A stretch of DNA of 64,000 nt from Rheum nobile (GCA_027886185.1 WOAB01000098.1:3162001-3226000), one strand, 5' to 3'. Shown: positions 44,153 through 56,546, counted from the first letter of the stretch. The notes: generated by a model not told the origin, from the sequence alone. A program made the numbers and translations.

Positions 44153-45066
44153 TGTTGAATTCCTTAGGTTTTGATGGTAACAAACATTCAACTAATCTGG
44201 GTACTAAGTATTTCAGGAATAAAGACAGTTGTCTCAGGGAACCATTGCAGCAAAGGATCGCGGGGAGGAACAAAGCTCTGTTCATGTGCTTTGTTACCCA
44301 ACAAGGAACTGAAGCGACGAACGAGATCGAAGCTGCGGATGGAAAGAAGAAATCCAGCGTGACAATTATGGAAACAAATCAAAGAAGAATCACGCGGTCA
44401 AGGATTGAAGACTTCGGCTGGAAGGATCTAGCCGTTGGAGAAAATTTGGAGAGAGAAGCCCGATTCCTTATCTTAGGGAATCTTTCCTTAGATAAGTGAA
44501 TTGGAGAGAGAAGAATCATATCTCATCCGATTATATTAATTTCGGGAATTCCTTCCTTGATTAATATAGACGGTTGGGATATTATTCTTCCAACAAATCC
44601 TATCTTCTTATAACCTTATTTGGAAAGATCTTATCTTGTTACAATTAGGGTTTTGCCGTGTTGTATTTATTAGAAGTATGGATTCATTTCTAAGTAACCA
44701 CGACGATGGAAAACAGAGAGAACGAAAAAGAGAAAGAAAAGAAGTGAGGTGTGTGTAAGTCTTTGAGGGTTGAGTTCGATTCATCGTTGTAGAAGAGTCT
44801 TCGAGTCTAGCTGGTTGTTTAGAGGTCGAAGTCTAGGATACAAGTGTAATCGAACAAGAAATCAATAAGACAAGTACACGCTTCAAAATCCTCTCAAGCG
44901 GAAGCTTGAAGGTAGTGGTTTTTCCTTGAGAAGCTAGTTTTGCTAATCAGGGTTTTCACTATACATCGTGAGTTCGTTCGTTATCTTTCTTGCTGTTTTT
45001 AATCCGCTGCAACTTCTGTGGGAACAAAGCTTTTGTTCCCTCAGACGTAACTCTAACGATCCAACA
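44153..45066 (+). mobile_element. Copia-type solo LTR
   Basis: TGTTGAATTCC...GATCCAACA, 914 bp, flanked by CGTAC. Its end resembles that of the copia LTR at 48027-49008 (GATCGAACA), so it is probably SIRE-like. No internal region. The ORF at 43957-44499 runs from the gypsy tail into this LTR and is not a gene. Confidence 0.8.
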
Positions 45067-45290
45067 CGTACAATGGATGTTTTGGGTTTGAAGTGATGGT
45101 CCAATCACTAGATCAAGAGACAAGGAAATCAAGGAAGACACGAGGTCCCTACTCATGAGTTATGAATCCACCATTGAATCACCACAAGAGCCAGTACCTA
45201 CGCTCTCCCTTAGGCACACGTGGGCCCGCACTCTGGTGCTCCTGGTGCCTTTTGTGTGTTGCCGTTCCCACTTGAGAAAAAAATGTTAAT
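45067..45290 (+). pseudogene. Gypsy pol tail, continuation of element C
   Basis: After the solo LTR the frame resumes and shows GPITRSRDKEIKEDTRSLL, the GPxTRxRxK tail. Joining at the CGTAC duplication restores a continuous tail with 44147. Confidence 0.65.
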
Positions 45291-45574
45291 TTTTTAAGTA
45301 GTTTAGTTTATCATAGGAATAGCTATGGTCGTCGGGCTTGTTGTGGGCCTATCTATTTATGCATTTCTCTCGTTGGAAACCTAGTTTTGTTCTCTATTTC
45401 AACTTTGCATTTTATCAATAATAAAACTGTTGATATTATATGGAAAACATGGCTATGTTTTTCTTATGATATTTTGATAAAAATTCGAGTGTTAGTGCGT
45501 TATCGGCAAGAAATTAAGGTTTTTTGTTTTATTGAGAAAATTTTGAGTTTTCTTGCAATTCTTTATGTGGAATT
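45291..45574 (+). repeat. Probable gypsy 3' LTR remnant (element C)
   Basis: Follows the pol tail. AT-rich, with ATCTATTTATGCATTTCTC as a possible promoter region and a polyadenylation-like AATAATAAA at 45418. No second copy in the window to confirm it. Confidence 0.35.
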
Positions 45575-45911
45575 CTCCTAAGTCTACTTTTACTACGGTT
45601 GTCCACAACCGTGGTAACTTATCTGCATAAATACAATGGACCGTAATTTTTATGTGTCTGATTTACTACGGTTGTGTCACAACCGTGATAATATAGCTTA
45701 CGTAACCCATTTACTACGGGTGATAAACGAGCCTTAGTATTTTAAACAATATTTTTACTACGGTTCTAGGACAACCGTAGTTAAAAAGACGCCAAAAAAC
45801 CACGGTTCTACTCGCAACCGTGGTAATTTAACTTTGATAACAAAATTACTACGATAAAACACGGAACCGTAGTAAATGTGTCCGTAGGGGAAGCCCCCTT
45901 TTGTACTAGTG
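45575..45911. mobile_element. Orphan terminus of a second CACTA transposon
   Basis: Ends TTTTGTACTAGTG at 45911, the complement of a CACTAGTACAAAA terminus. The preceding 320 bp hold at least five palindromic subterminal units of the type ACTACGGTTGT...ACAACCGTGGTA. No matching left terminus in the window and no coding sequence, so it is a solo end or deletion remnant. Confidence 0.75.
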
Positions 45912-48026
45912 CTAGTTGTTGATCATCTACGCATGAGCATGGCGATGAGCGAAGGGTAGCACAGGCAATGATCAAGTCCACGTGCATTCTTGAGCATTCC
46001 TTGGTGAACTAATCTAATGTTTGAAGCGGGATTTCTGGAGGTTTAAAGAAGATATTTTCGAAGAGAAAAAAGAAGATTTTGACTTGTCTAAAGAGGGACC
46101 TTTACTTAGCGTGAATGAAGCAATCACATATATATCCGAGTAGTGAGAATCTAGCCGTCAATAAGTATTTAGTAGTCAATCTCTCAACTAATTAAGGATG
46201 TAAAAAAGTTCATCTGAGACTGATTTCTAGCTATTGCTAGCAATTGGGGCATGGGAGGGTGAAAGACGATTGTGATCACCTTTATCTTCTGCCGAGTAAT
46301 CGCCATTACCTAGTAGAGGTCGGGGGTTTGAAGGACATTTTGTTGTTTTATAATTTGAACATGTCATACTATTTGGGATGTTGCTATTGTTTTTTGGCTC
46401 ATTTGTATTTCTTTGTATTTCTGCATGGACAATTGTCATTTTGAAGTTCTTTAGTATGTGTTTGTTTAAATAGCATGGAATGTACTTATTATCTTCGATC
46501 AAAATACACTTCTAAATATGTTTTTTTATGTTGTAAGAGAAGTATGACACTTTGGTCAAAAAAGGTTTAGGGTGTGTTTGGAGTACCCAATTTAATACAA
46601 TAAAATACATTAAGTTGGGTGATAACAGTGCATTAGTTTTGGTGATCCAAACACACCTAACTCCAACAGATTGAATACAATGGACCAACATCAATCTTGC
46701 AACACGTAATTCCATATAGCTTAGAAAATGAAATATCAGTTCTATATATCATAGTGTTGATTCTCTTACGTTTGCGTTTACATTGGGATTGGTAGTTGGA
46801 TTGAAGAAGCTCAATATAGCTTTGGAAAAAATTACACACAATTGGAGGGAAAACTCAATAGATTGGCCTCGTTTGGTATATCTTTCGGAAACGGATTAGA
46901 ATTAGAAATTGGAATCACGAATCAGAATGAATCATTCCTGTAATTTGGTGTTTGATATGCTCCCGCAATACACCATTTACGATAAATGTTGTTTGGTTGT
47001 ATATAAAATTTTGAATGATGAAATAAATTTTGTTTATTGTTATAACAAACCCATAGTCCATATTATTTACCAAATACTAGTATTTCAAACATGAAAAGTT
47101 GAATTCTCTTTTTTCACCAATTATCAATTCATCATCGATCCTCAAGTTCAAGAGCAGCACAAGCCTTTACCGCATAGGAAATGATTGTATGCAAAGATAA
47201 GAATACTTTTATTGATCATGCATGAGAAATCTTAGCATAAGAAAGAACAGGTTCACTTCTTATAATTGGCCTTGAAAGTAACTTCGCAACATTCAATCCA
47301 CTTGAGAATAACAGCCCCTAACTTTAAGTATCTCAGTTTCCAAGCACCCAAACCAAGTTGATAAATAAAGGGTTCTGAAATCCATTTTTGTATTGAACTC
47401 CCAGATTAAGAAATATCAATTGAGCTTCAAAAGTTGCCTCATATTCAACAGCACAACACATAAGCTCAAATTTCTACTTAAATATAGTCCATACGTGCTG
47501 CTCAAAAATAAGAATCCTAGTTGTATACTTGTAAATTATAACAAGGTCGTCCAATCAATTTTAAAGGCCTTGTGTCAAAAGTGAAATCAGTATGTATAGA
47601 TATAAATATAAGTATTATTACAATGAAAATATTTCAATATACACTTCCTCAGAACAGAAATGTTAGTAGTTTTAGTGTGTAAATCTTGATATGATTGTAA
47701 GTTGTATTACATTTTCTAGGCAATTAGTTAACTTAGAGTAATCAAAAATATTATTGAAACATGTTGTTGTTAATTATTATTTGCTCGTTAGTTTAACCAT
47801 TGAATTTAATTTCTAGAGGCTATGGAAAGTGAATCTTAAACATAAATCTATTAAAATTTAGGGAAATTTGATAAGGGTGTTTTTGAGAAATTAGAGTTTT
47901 AACCAATTTTATTTAATGAAAAATAATTTATAATTACGTGATTGATCATTTCATTTAAAACTTAATCGACTCATATTTTGTAAGAAATTTAAAGTAAATA
48001 GTATTTTGGTAGAATTAAATAGGCAA
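45912..48026. other. AT-rich interval without a recognisable gene
   Basis: No domain in any frame. It contains a short MITE-like element (46567-46660). A stretch near 46868-47090 (GTTTGGTATATC...) may be another degraded DNA transposon. Otherwise unassigned. Confidence 0.4.
46567..46660. mobile_element. Short MITE-like element
   Basis: 94 bp between TTAGGGTGTGTTTGG and CCAAACACACCTAA, inverted repeats with one base difference in length. Size and GTGTTTGG terminus suggest a Tourist/Harbinger-type or hAT-type MITE. The target duplication is not clear. Confidence 0.5.
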
Positions 48027-49008
48027 TGTTGGAATCCAAGGTGTGATACCCAAAGGGTTCAAGGTCTTCTTGGTTTGATTGTTACAAACATCCAAGATTA
48101 ATGTGTGCTAAGTGTTGTAGGAAGAGTTCAAGACGCGTCACATGTACTAGTTTTGATCGAAATCAACAGAGTGATCGAGTGAACACAGTCTAAAGCAAAA
48201 AGTCTTTGACATAGAGAAATCCTGATGCGAAAAGTCAAAGACAAATATATATTGTTTAAAGAGATATTTTGTAGTTGGACTTGTAACCCAAGGATTATTG
48301 GGAAGAGCACAAGAATGAAACATTTGCGCGCATCTTTCCAAGATGATGAAAATAAAATAAAAGTTGAATACATACATTGGAAGAAGAGGACAAACAGGTC
48401 CCGTCAGAGGTAGAAAGTCAGTGTGTCACTTTGTTGCTTTGAGAAAGTTCTGCTAAACAATAGAGAAAGGCCTAAAAAGTAAGCATTCACCAATTCAGAT
48501 TGTGAAAGTTAGTAGGCAGATGATATTAAAGAGGAATCTTAGGTTCCTAGATGTCAATCCGAGGTGTAGGACTAGGATGGACTATTGTGGACTATTTTGT
48601 TCTAGGGGTGGGAAAGTCCATAGAAAACCATTCATTCAATCTGGTAAAGGAAGAATCAAAGAGAGCATAAGTGAGAAGAAGAGAAAGTTCAAGTGTAGGT
48701 TGATCTTGGCGGTTGAGAGCAAGGTCCAAGTGAGAAAGATAGTTGATCTAGGTGGGAAGCTTAGAGTAACGTCTAGGTCACCTTTTGTAATTGCTCAAGA
48801 AATCAATAACATAAGTACACTTGTTCTAAATCCTTTCCAGCGAGAAGCTTAAAGGTAGTGATTTTTCTCTAATTAACTAGTTGGTTAATTAGATTTTCCT
48901 ATCTAATTACTTGTGTTGGAAAAGTCATTAATTTCGAAGTTTTACATTTAACGTTGCATTCTCTATGAAGGTCCTAGACCTTCTTAATAGAACACTAATG
49001 ATCGAACA
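48027..49008 (+). repeat. Copia (SIRE-like) 5' LTR
   Basis: TGTTGGAATCC...GATCGAACA, 982 bp, directly followed by ATTAGTATTAGAACAAGGCT, a mutated tRNA-Met primer binding site (about 49009-49028). No 3' LTR of this element in the window. Confidence 0.75.
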
Positions 49009-49031
49009 ATTAGTATTAGAACAAGGCTCTA

Positions 49032-50193
49032 TAATTATGTTCTTAGCTTTTGCAGGAAACAAGACAAGTTCAAGTACTTCAATTAGTAACTCCTTTTGGA
49101 AGCCTCCGGTCTTGAAGACATGCAAGTACAATTGGTGGAAGGTGCAGATAGAGACTCATGTGTCTTCTCTTGATGGCCAGATCAATAAATTCATTGAAAC
49201 AGGTCCAGAACACTTTCTGGATGCAGATAGCCATGAGAAGAAGATAGCGTACTACGTGGATGCCGACTACAAGGTGCTTGAAATAAACTATAGGTCTTTA
49301 AATATCCTACAATAGGCTCTTCAACCCTCAGACTCAAAAAAGGTGCTCGTGTACTCATCGGCTAAGGAGATCTAGGATGCCTTGAAGTGACTTCATCACG
49401 GGAATGAAAATATCAAGAAGAACAAGATTCTAGCTCTTCTCAAGGAGTATGAATATGTCTCTCAAGGAAAAAGTGAGATGATTGAGGATTTTCACTCTCG
49501 CTTTCAAGGTCTTGTAAGCCAACTTGAGTTTATAGGGGATAAACTACCAGATTAGAAGGTCACACACTAATTCCTTTAAGGACTAAACTCAAGGTGGGAT
49601 GTTATTGTTACGACATTGCATGCTCAACAAGATATTAAAACTATCACCATGGAAGATGGGTGAGAACGGTAGTGTACTCCAAAGGAAGATGGCCATGAGA
49701 GAATCCGAGAAAGCCAACAACATAGCCTTCCAAGTCGAAAAAGCCTTCGACTTGGCACAAGATGTTGGGAACGATGATGATATTGACGAAGACGTCGCCC
49801 TTATCACAAGAGTTATGAAGAGGTTTTGGACTCGTGAAAAAGGGCGAGGAAGGAACCTAGAGGAAAATAGGGAAATGAGAGAGGTCATATGCTACCACCG
49901 TCAAGCCAAAGGTCACTTTGCAAAGAACTGCTTCAAGAACAAGGCAGGTGAACCCCCGCGTGAGAAGGCATTGCTCACAACATGGGGAGAATCGGACGCA
50001 GATAATGAAGTTGAGACTTCGTCCAAAGGCTTGTGCCTCATGGATGGTAGTGGTGAACCAGAAGAGGAGGTTAATGAAGATGACATTCTTTCTAAGTTAA
50101 AAACCTAGTTTAAGGATCATTTAGTTACTCTTATTAGAAACCTTGGAAATGAAAATGTCGAAAAAGGAAATAACGACTGGCAGAGTACTTGAT
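49032..50193 (+). pseudogene. gag: Copia (SIRE-like) gag remnant
   Basis: In several frames: SISNSFWKPPVLKTCKYNWW, FIETGPEHFLDADSHEKK, MIEDFHSRFQGLVSQLEF, NNIAFQVEKAFDLAQDV, and a knuckle CYHRQAKGHFAKNC whose second Cys is Arg. It ends near 50193 where unrelated sequence begins, so pol and the 3' LTR are missing. Same domain order as the minus-strand gag at 59963-60605. Confidence 0.75.
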
Positions 50194-51258
50194 AAGGCGT
50201 TGTCGTGACACCTTAAACAAAATAATCCTAACAAACCTAAACAAGTAGTCTGGGCAAGTAAGGGTCGAATCCACAGGGAGGAAGTGATCAATCTATGTGT
50301 TTATAAGCATGCAAGGTAACAATGGGGGTTTTGAGTATCAAACAGAGCAAAGTAAACAGGTTTAGTTGACTTGAGAATATGAATGGGGAAAGTAGTTCCA
50401 CTAGAACGAGATCCACAATATAGAGATATAAGTTGATCACTGAAATCTATTCAATCCAAGTTCTTTTACTATTCTTATGGTTGTTCCCATCTTGATCTTA
50501 AGTACTATTGATTCTTACAGTTGTCAATAGACTTATTACTATGCCAATGGTAAAGCACCTCCGATTCTCACAGTTGTCGGTGTACTTTACTACTAACAAA
50601 GCAATAGCAATGCACACAAGGATATAGGATACATGCAAATAGAAAGACGTATTAATACTCGCATGCAACTGATTCTCACTCATAATTGTACGCTCGGAAC
50701 CCCTATACGCACAATTGTGTTTGCTACTAGATATGCACTCGGAACCCCTATATGCAATCCTAGCAATTGATAGATATTACTCAACCTAGCTGGCCAGACT
50801 ATGAAGAACAATGATAAATCAATAATCAATATAACCAAGAGAATCAAACCAACACACATAAGAATAAGAACAAGGAATAGAAATCTCACAACCGAATCAA
50901 CTGTATTGCTTCAAACGTCTAGCGAAACAAAGGTGTTTAGTTCTCCATTGGTTGGAAACCCTGGAGGCAGAATGAAAACGAACTAAGTCTCCCCGAAAGA
51001 GAATTGTAACTTCTGGCCACTAGGTTAACAAAAGGGTATTTAACCTAAATCTAAAAGTAATAAAAATAATAAAAGGAAATAATAATAAAACTAATAGCCA
51101 AAAATAAACAAACGAAATAGGGAATTAATCCCGTAATTCTCGTGCAAGCCTCTCGTTTGCCCATCTCCAATTCCAACCGATCGGCCCAACTCCATCACAT
51201 GCTCCGCTGATGTCATTGCGACATCATCTTCCAATTCTTCAGCACACTTTCCCGCTTT
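50194..51258. repeat. Unassigned repeat, left of element 3
   Basis: Noncoding, starting TTGATAAGGCGTTGTCG, with GGGTCGAATCCACAGGGAGG (a word I associate with plant retroelement LTR regions) and two copies of CTCGGAACCCCTATA(C/T)GCA (about 50693 and 50739). It is split by element 3 and continues at 61796. Confidence 0.45.
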
Positions 51259-51263
51259 CAATT
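51259..51263 (+). repeat. Target site duplication CAATT (left copy), element 3
   Basis: CAATT at 51259-51263 and 61791-61795 flank element 3. Confidence 0.75.
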
Positions 51264-52398
51264 TGTAGGATCGTGATTGTTAGATAATAACTTAAGGAAC
51301 TCAGAATATGGATTCTAAGTTCCCTTCGCAGCGGAAATAAACAATCAAACAAATGAAAAGTTCCTTATAGTGGAAACCTTTGATTGCCAACTAGCAATCC
51401 AGGATAAAAACCACTACCTTTCTTTCGAAAGGATTTCAAGGTCTACTTCTTGATTTCTTATCTCTTTTGGTTACAGCTTATCCTAGGAACAAACACACAG
51501 TTTCTTTGCCTTACAAACAGTTAGGCAATCCTAGATAACTTAACATAATCAATAATTAATCCAAGAAACAGACCTTTGCACCTAGGAACTATCACTTACA
51601 GTCACAGGAACTTAGCACTCAACTCTTCTATTCCTTGACTGGTTCCTCTTGATCTCGGTTTGCTTTGATGATCTTGTTTGAAGGTTCACACTGGATATTT
51701 GCTAATGTGTGTGAGTCGTATTTCAGTGCTTGAAGATAACCCTTGAGTTAGTCTTCCTTTTATAGAGGATTCTTCGCAGCTTCTTCTTCTCTTGGTTCCC
51801 ACAGATTGAGCTTGCCCTAGGATCAGTGGTTCTCCTTGGTCCACGTTGTTCTTGGCATGTGCAAACAACCTAGGCAGCTCAGAATCTCTTTTGGTTGGTC
51901 AACTACCTCAGACGAGTCTTGCTATGTCATTGTCCAAATGCTTTCGTCCGAGGTTGAACAAGCTGGGCATTTGGGAACTGTCTTCTGGACAGTGACATCT
52001 CTATGTCCTGTCGCTTTCACCTTTTCTGTCCGAGGTTCAGCGTTTTTGGGTATCTTGTTGTTTTGTTCTGGACATTGGCAGACCTTTGGAAACTTCGGAC
52101 AAGTCGTTTTCAATAACTTTTGTCCTAGGTTGTGTGTTCCCAGATTTCTCGAAAGTCGCAGCCTTGCATGCTACCTTTCTGGGCACACCTGAGTTCCTCT
52201 AGGTTCCTTCCTCTGTCTTGTTCCTTTGGTTCTTTTGTCTTGTTTGGATTTCTTGCCTTCGGTATATTCCTGTGGTTCCTTAAAGCACATCTTTGAGATA
52301 AAACATTAGTATCATAATATTTGTCATCTTCAAAAGTAGAGAAACTGAGGAAAGGAACTCTCAGGGGAACCGAGGTTCCAGAGTTCCGTTTCCTAACA
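51264..52398 (-). repeat. Element 3 3' LTR (minus strand)
   Basis: Plus-strand view TGTAGGATC...CCTAACA. The TATA box reads TTTTATA on plus at 51758-51764. A GCCCCTTTTTG (52403-52412) beside it is the complement of the polypurine tract. Confidence 0.9.
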
Positions 52399-52412
52399 AT
52401 TTGCCCCTTTTT

Positions 52413-53031
52413 GATGATGACAAATACAAGGAACCTGGCAACATAATAGGACTTGAATTTCATGAGACCATATTGAGATTAAGGGATTTACAACATTACG
52501 AATTAATGAGAGAACATTTAATGGTTGCAAATTCCCCCTAAGCAAGTGAACGAGTTTATTTCAAATTCCCCCTTAGAAGTAGAACTAGTTCAGAGTTCCT
52601 ATTAGTCAAGTGGTTTCCAAAGTTCAAGGTTCCTATCCTTTTCTTCCCCCTTTTGACATCATCGAAAAGATTAAATACTAGTTAAGAACAGGATATCCAA
52701 GTGAATATGCAAATGCATCAATCCCATAACAGAAGCATAATGGAAACTTAGGGCAAAGACAAATTGATCATTGGAACGAAACCAAAAGATAGTCATTAAA
52801 GCTGGAAAACTTATCATTGTTCATAGACGGGTAAGACACACCATAAAACAACACAAACGAACAACTTAACAACAGTCGACACAAACAATAGTAAAATCAA
52901 TCGTTAGGAAAGACGACATGGGGATAGAAGAGGGAAGTAGGATCCTAGGGGAAACTACTAGCACGCTGTGATGTTACAGCACTGGGAACCAGAACAAGCG
53001 TTCTTATGGCAGAGCAACGGCCTCCTCTTCA
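52413..53031 (-). other. Element 3 3' untranslated region
   Basis: Between the env-position ORF and the polypurine tract. Contains repeated TTCCCCCTT(A/T) words (for example near 52527, 52569 and 52645), extra pyrimidine tracts on this strand, that is, polypurine-like tracts on the element's strand. No gene. Confidence 0.5.
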
Positions 53032-54573
53032 TCAACTTTGGCCCGTGGCCTGATGAGCACCGATTGCATCTTCCCAATTCTTCTGAAGGACTTTCACCAG
53101 ACTTATCACAGCTGAGCTCATTTTTTCCAACTCTTGTACTTGATCACGGAGGGAGACTGGGATGGCAGTCGAGCCTTCCATGATTGCTTTTTCAATACGA
53201 TCCAAAGCAGAGAGGATCGCAGAGGAGTCTAAAGAGGGGTTGAGCTGTGGTCGGGAGCTTGAAGGGGCCTGGGAACTCGCCTTTTCCTTAGGCGGATTGG
53301 CTTGAGCGTCAGAAGGGTTGGGTTGTTGTTCCTTTGTCTTCAACTTCCGGACAGTGGCCATGATAAGGCACTTGCTATAGACTGTCTCAGGCAAATCATC
53401 TGGGTATTGGTGAAGGTTAGAGAGAATGGTCTTGATGATATGAGGGAAGGGTAGGGCATGGGAGGCATGGGATGAACAGAACTGCATATGAGCCAACACA
53501 ATGCGAGGGAGATCAATCTGGACACCAGAGAGCACCTTGTCCATAAAAATGGCGTCTGTGATGAGAACGTCGTTCCTGTGCTCCTGTCTGGGAACTAGAT
53601 TACGGGTGATCCAGAAGTGTAACATCTTGTTTGTGATGGAGAGGTCCTTTGTCTCCAAAGATTGGGGGGAGGCGCCGTCGTAGATTTTCTTAACCACTGC
53701 TCCCTTGGATTTGTAGCCCTTTCCTTTGGGCCATCCCTTTTTCTGAGGGAGAATTCCAAATCCGGATCTGGACTCGATCCCTAGAGCAGACGCAATTAGG
53801 TTGGAGGACATGGGATAGCTGGTTCCCTTCCATATGAGAATAGCGTCGTGACAGGGAGAGTTCTCCTTTGCGGGCACAAACTCGATAGACTGGTAAAACA
53901 GGCGGACGACCTCATCAGAAGCAGAGAAGGGCTCAATCAACATCGCATCCCATCCTTGATACTACAGCAGAGAATGGAACTCGTTTAGGGCTTCTCCAAA
54001 AATTTCTTCATCTTTTTCTTCCAGTTCATGGGACCAGAACTCTTTGCCGATTATGAGAGGCTTGAGGATCTTCCTTTTAGAGAAGAGAGAGGAGACCTGA
54101 CCCAGGGAGGAAGAGGCAGAGATGGTGAGGGTTTTGGTTCTTTTGGATTGAGGATCATATGGAACCAAGGCTTGGGAACTCCTTTTTCGTTGTTTTAGCC
54201 TGGTGGCAACAGAGGGACCAGGATTTGAGGAGGGTTTAGATTTGAGGCTTGCTGGTGAGGTCTCAGGGCTAAGGAGCTCTTGGATAGACTTGTCAGGGGA
54301 GAAGTCATGAGAACCACCTTCGGAGATGGATTTTGTAGCCGATTCTGAGGCAGGAGAGATTTCTTTCGCCTTCTCCTGTGCCTTTGGTGGCTCCTCAAGT
54401 TTCTCTTCAGGTTTCTCCACTGTTTGCTCCACAGGTTTCTCTTCAGGTTGGGATTTTTGAGAGATGGTGGCAGAAATAGGCTTAGAAGAGGATGCTGCCT
54501 TCTTTTCTCTAAAGGCTCTGAGAAGAGCAGTCTCCTCCTCATCCTGGATAAGGTTAGGGTTTGGATCAACCAT
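53032..54573 (-). pseudogene. Env-position ORF of element 3 (plant transposon protein type)
   Basis: ATG at 54573. First half, 203 codons: low-complexity, Pro/Glu/Lys/Ser-rich (KPEEKLEEPPKAQEKAKE, TRLKQRKRSSQALVPYD). A TAG at 53962-53964 interrupts, and the same frame continues to 53032. Second half: ASDEVVRLFYQSIEF, WKGTSYPMSSNLIASALGI, ITRNLVPRQEHRNDVLITDA and VQIDLPRIVLAHMQF, which resemble the putative plant transposon protein domain found downstream of pol in some plant retroelements. C-terminal coiled-coil-like helix. I see no clear signal peptide or transmembrane segment, so an envelope role is unsupported. Location is that of the SIRE env-like gene. Confidence 0.65.
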
Positions 54574-55403
54574 TTTTGAGGAGCTAAGGATTTATGTGTT
54601 TGAGAGAGAGAGAGAGAAGCAGAAGATCAGAGAGATGGAGAGTTGTGGGAATGGCTTGGATCAACAGTGCAACTCTTTAAGGCGATGAGGGCTGAAGGGA
54701 CCGTTGAAACAAATCTAGTCGTTGAGAAGATCGGGGAGAATCCGGAGCATTGAAGACTTATTGCAGCTTTTCTGAACGGCCAACACATTTTCAAAACTTA
54801 TCCATTCAGAGAAGAGGGGAGCCTGCCAACTGATAAGACCGGTCTGAGCTTCTGAGATTTGCCATAAATAACATCTGGGGAGAGCCATTTTAGCCATTGG
54901 AAACATGTTTCATCCTGGTTCCTTTCTGGCGATATATTCAGCGTGCTAGAGGGACGTATGTGAACCTTGAAGTGGGTTAAAACAATGGAACTAAGAACAA
55001 TACGTTCCCATACAAGGAATCAGGGTAGGCCATTTATCGCATTGCACAGTAATTCTCAGAGAGGGTTTAGAGATGGATCATAGAGAATTAAATTGAGCAA
55101 TGAGGCAGGGGAAGGTCTTAGTACACAATCATCATTTCGGCTTGTATAGTTGGGTTAGGAATATGATCAGATTGTGACTTTTGGGCCATCAAAGAAGCTT
55201 GAACAATGAGGAGTTGAAAGAATAATGAGGACCATAAAGAAACGAGCCAGAAGAATTTATCTAAGCCCTTGAGAAACCATTATAAAAAAAGAGGGTTTGA
55301 AGCAAAAGATATAACATAAAGATATCAAGACTCAACAAGTAAAAAAAATCTGAAACTAGTCAATCAGGGGAACTGGAAAGAAGCCTTTAAACTAAGGTCA
55401 CTA
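54574..55403 (-). other. Element 3 spacer between pol and env-position ORF
   Basis: No conserved domain. It includes a GAGAGA run (about 54602-54618) just upstream of the ORF start. A leader for a separate or spliced transcript would lie here. Confidence 0.45.
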
Positions 55404-56543
55404 CTAAGTTATAGGAATCATTCCCAGTTCCAATCTAAGGTTCTCGAAGGGAACTCTATTCAAGGCTTTGGTGAATATATCTGCAACCTGATCTTCAGTT
55501 CTACAAAATTTCATAATGATGTTTCCTTTCTCAACATGATCTCTAAGAAAATGATGTCTTATATCTATATGCTTGGTCCTAGTGTGATGCACAAGATTCT
55601 TTGAAATGTTTATAGCACTGGTGTTATCACAAAGAATAGTGAGAGGACCATAAGACATACCAAAATCCGCGAGTTGTTGCTTTAGCCAGAGAAGTTGGGA
55701 ACAACAGGAGGCAGCTGCAATGTACTCGGATTCTGTGGTGGAGAGGGAGACTGAGACTTGTTTCTTTGATCCCCATGACACAAGGCAAGGGCCTAAGAAC
55801 TATGCCATTCCAGAGGTGCTCTTCCTATCCACCAAGTATCCAGCATAATCAGCATCAGTGAAACCCATTAGCTAAAAGGGACACTCATTGGGGTACCAAA
55901 TGCAGAGAGAGTCAGTTCCCTTGAGATAGCGAAGTATTCTCTTCACAGCAGCCAAGTGGGTTTCTCTTGGACAAGATTGGAACCTAGCACACAAGCCAAC
56001 AACAAAAACAATGTCTGGTCGACTAGCAGTTAGGTACATGAGTGAGCCTATCATACCTCTATAGAGCTTCTACTCCACTAGAGGACTCGAATGGTCCTTA
56101 TCCAAATGGGAAATGGTGGATATGGGAGTGGAGAGAGGCTTGCATGAATCCATTTTGAACTTCTTCAGTAGTCCCCTGACATACTTCTGTTGGTGAATTT
56201 GTATGCCATCTTTCTTTTGAGTGATTTGTAATCCGAGGAAGAAAGTGAGTTCCCCTATTAGACTCATTTCAAATTCACTGCTCATCAAGTCTTTGAACTT
56301 ATCTACAAGGGACAGGTTAGTGGAACCAAAAATGATATCATCAACATAAATTTGAATCACTAAGATGTTACCTTCTTCTTCTAGGATGAAGAGAGTCTTA
56401 TCAATGACTCCACGCCTGTAGCCATTTGAGAGTAGGAACTAGGCAAGACCATCATACCAAGCTCTGGGAGCTTGCTTGAGGCCATAGAGTTCCTTGTCTA
56501 GAAAGTAGACATGATCTGGATGATCGTCGTCTTCAAAACCAGG
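55404..56543 (-). pseudogene. pol: Reverse transcriptase end and RNase H, element 3
   Basis: One frame with several stops. RT catalytic IYVDDIIFGS (Asp codons 56337-56342), FFLGLQITQKKDGI and GSLMYLTASRPDIVF. RNase H: a TDADYAG-like block, SLSTTESEYIAAASC, CDNTSAINISKN, TKHIDIRHHF, and the end DQVADIFTKAL to LGMIPIT. Confidence 0.88.
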
Positions 56544-56546
56544 TGG

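Noticed and set aside
43957..44499. 180-codon ORF
   Set aside because: It crosses from a gypsy pol tail through the CGTAC target duplication into a copia solo LTR, so it is a fusion by insertion.
51836..52192. ORFs inside the SIRE-like LTRs (also 61228-61701)
   Set aside because: Repeated with the LTR, opposite to the element's strand and without domain features.
53032..54573. True viral envelope glycoprotein in element 3
   Set aside because: No clear signal peptide, transmembrane helix, or Cys pattern; only the genomic position is env-like.
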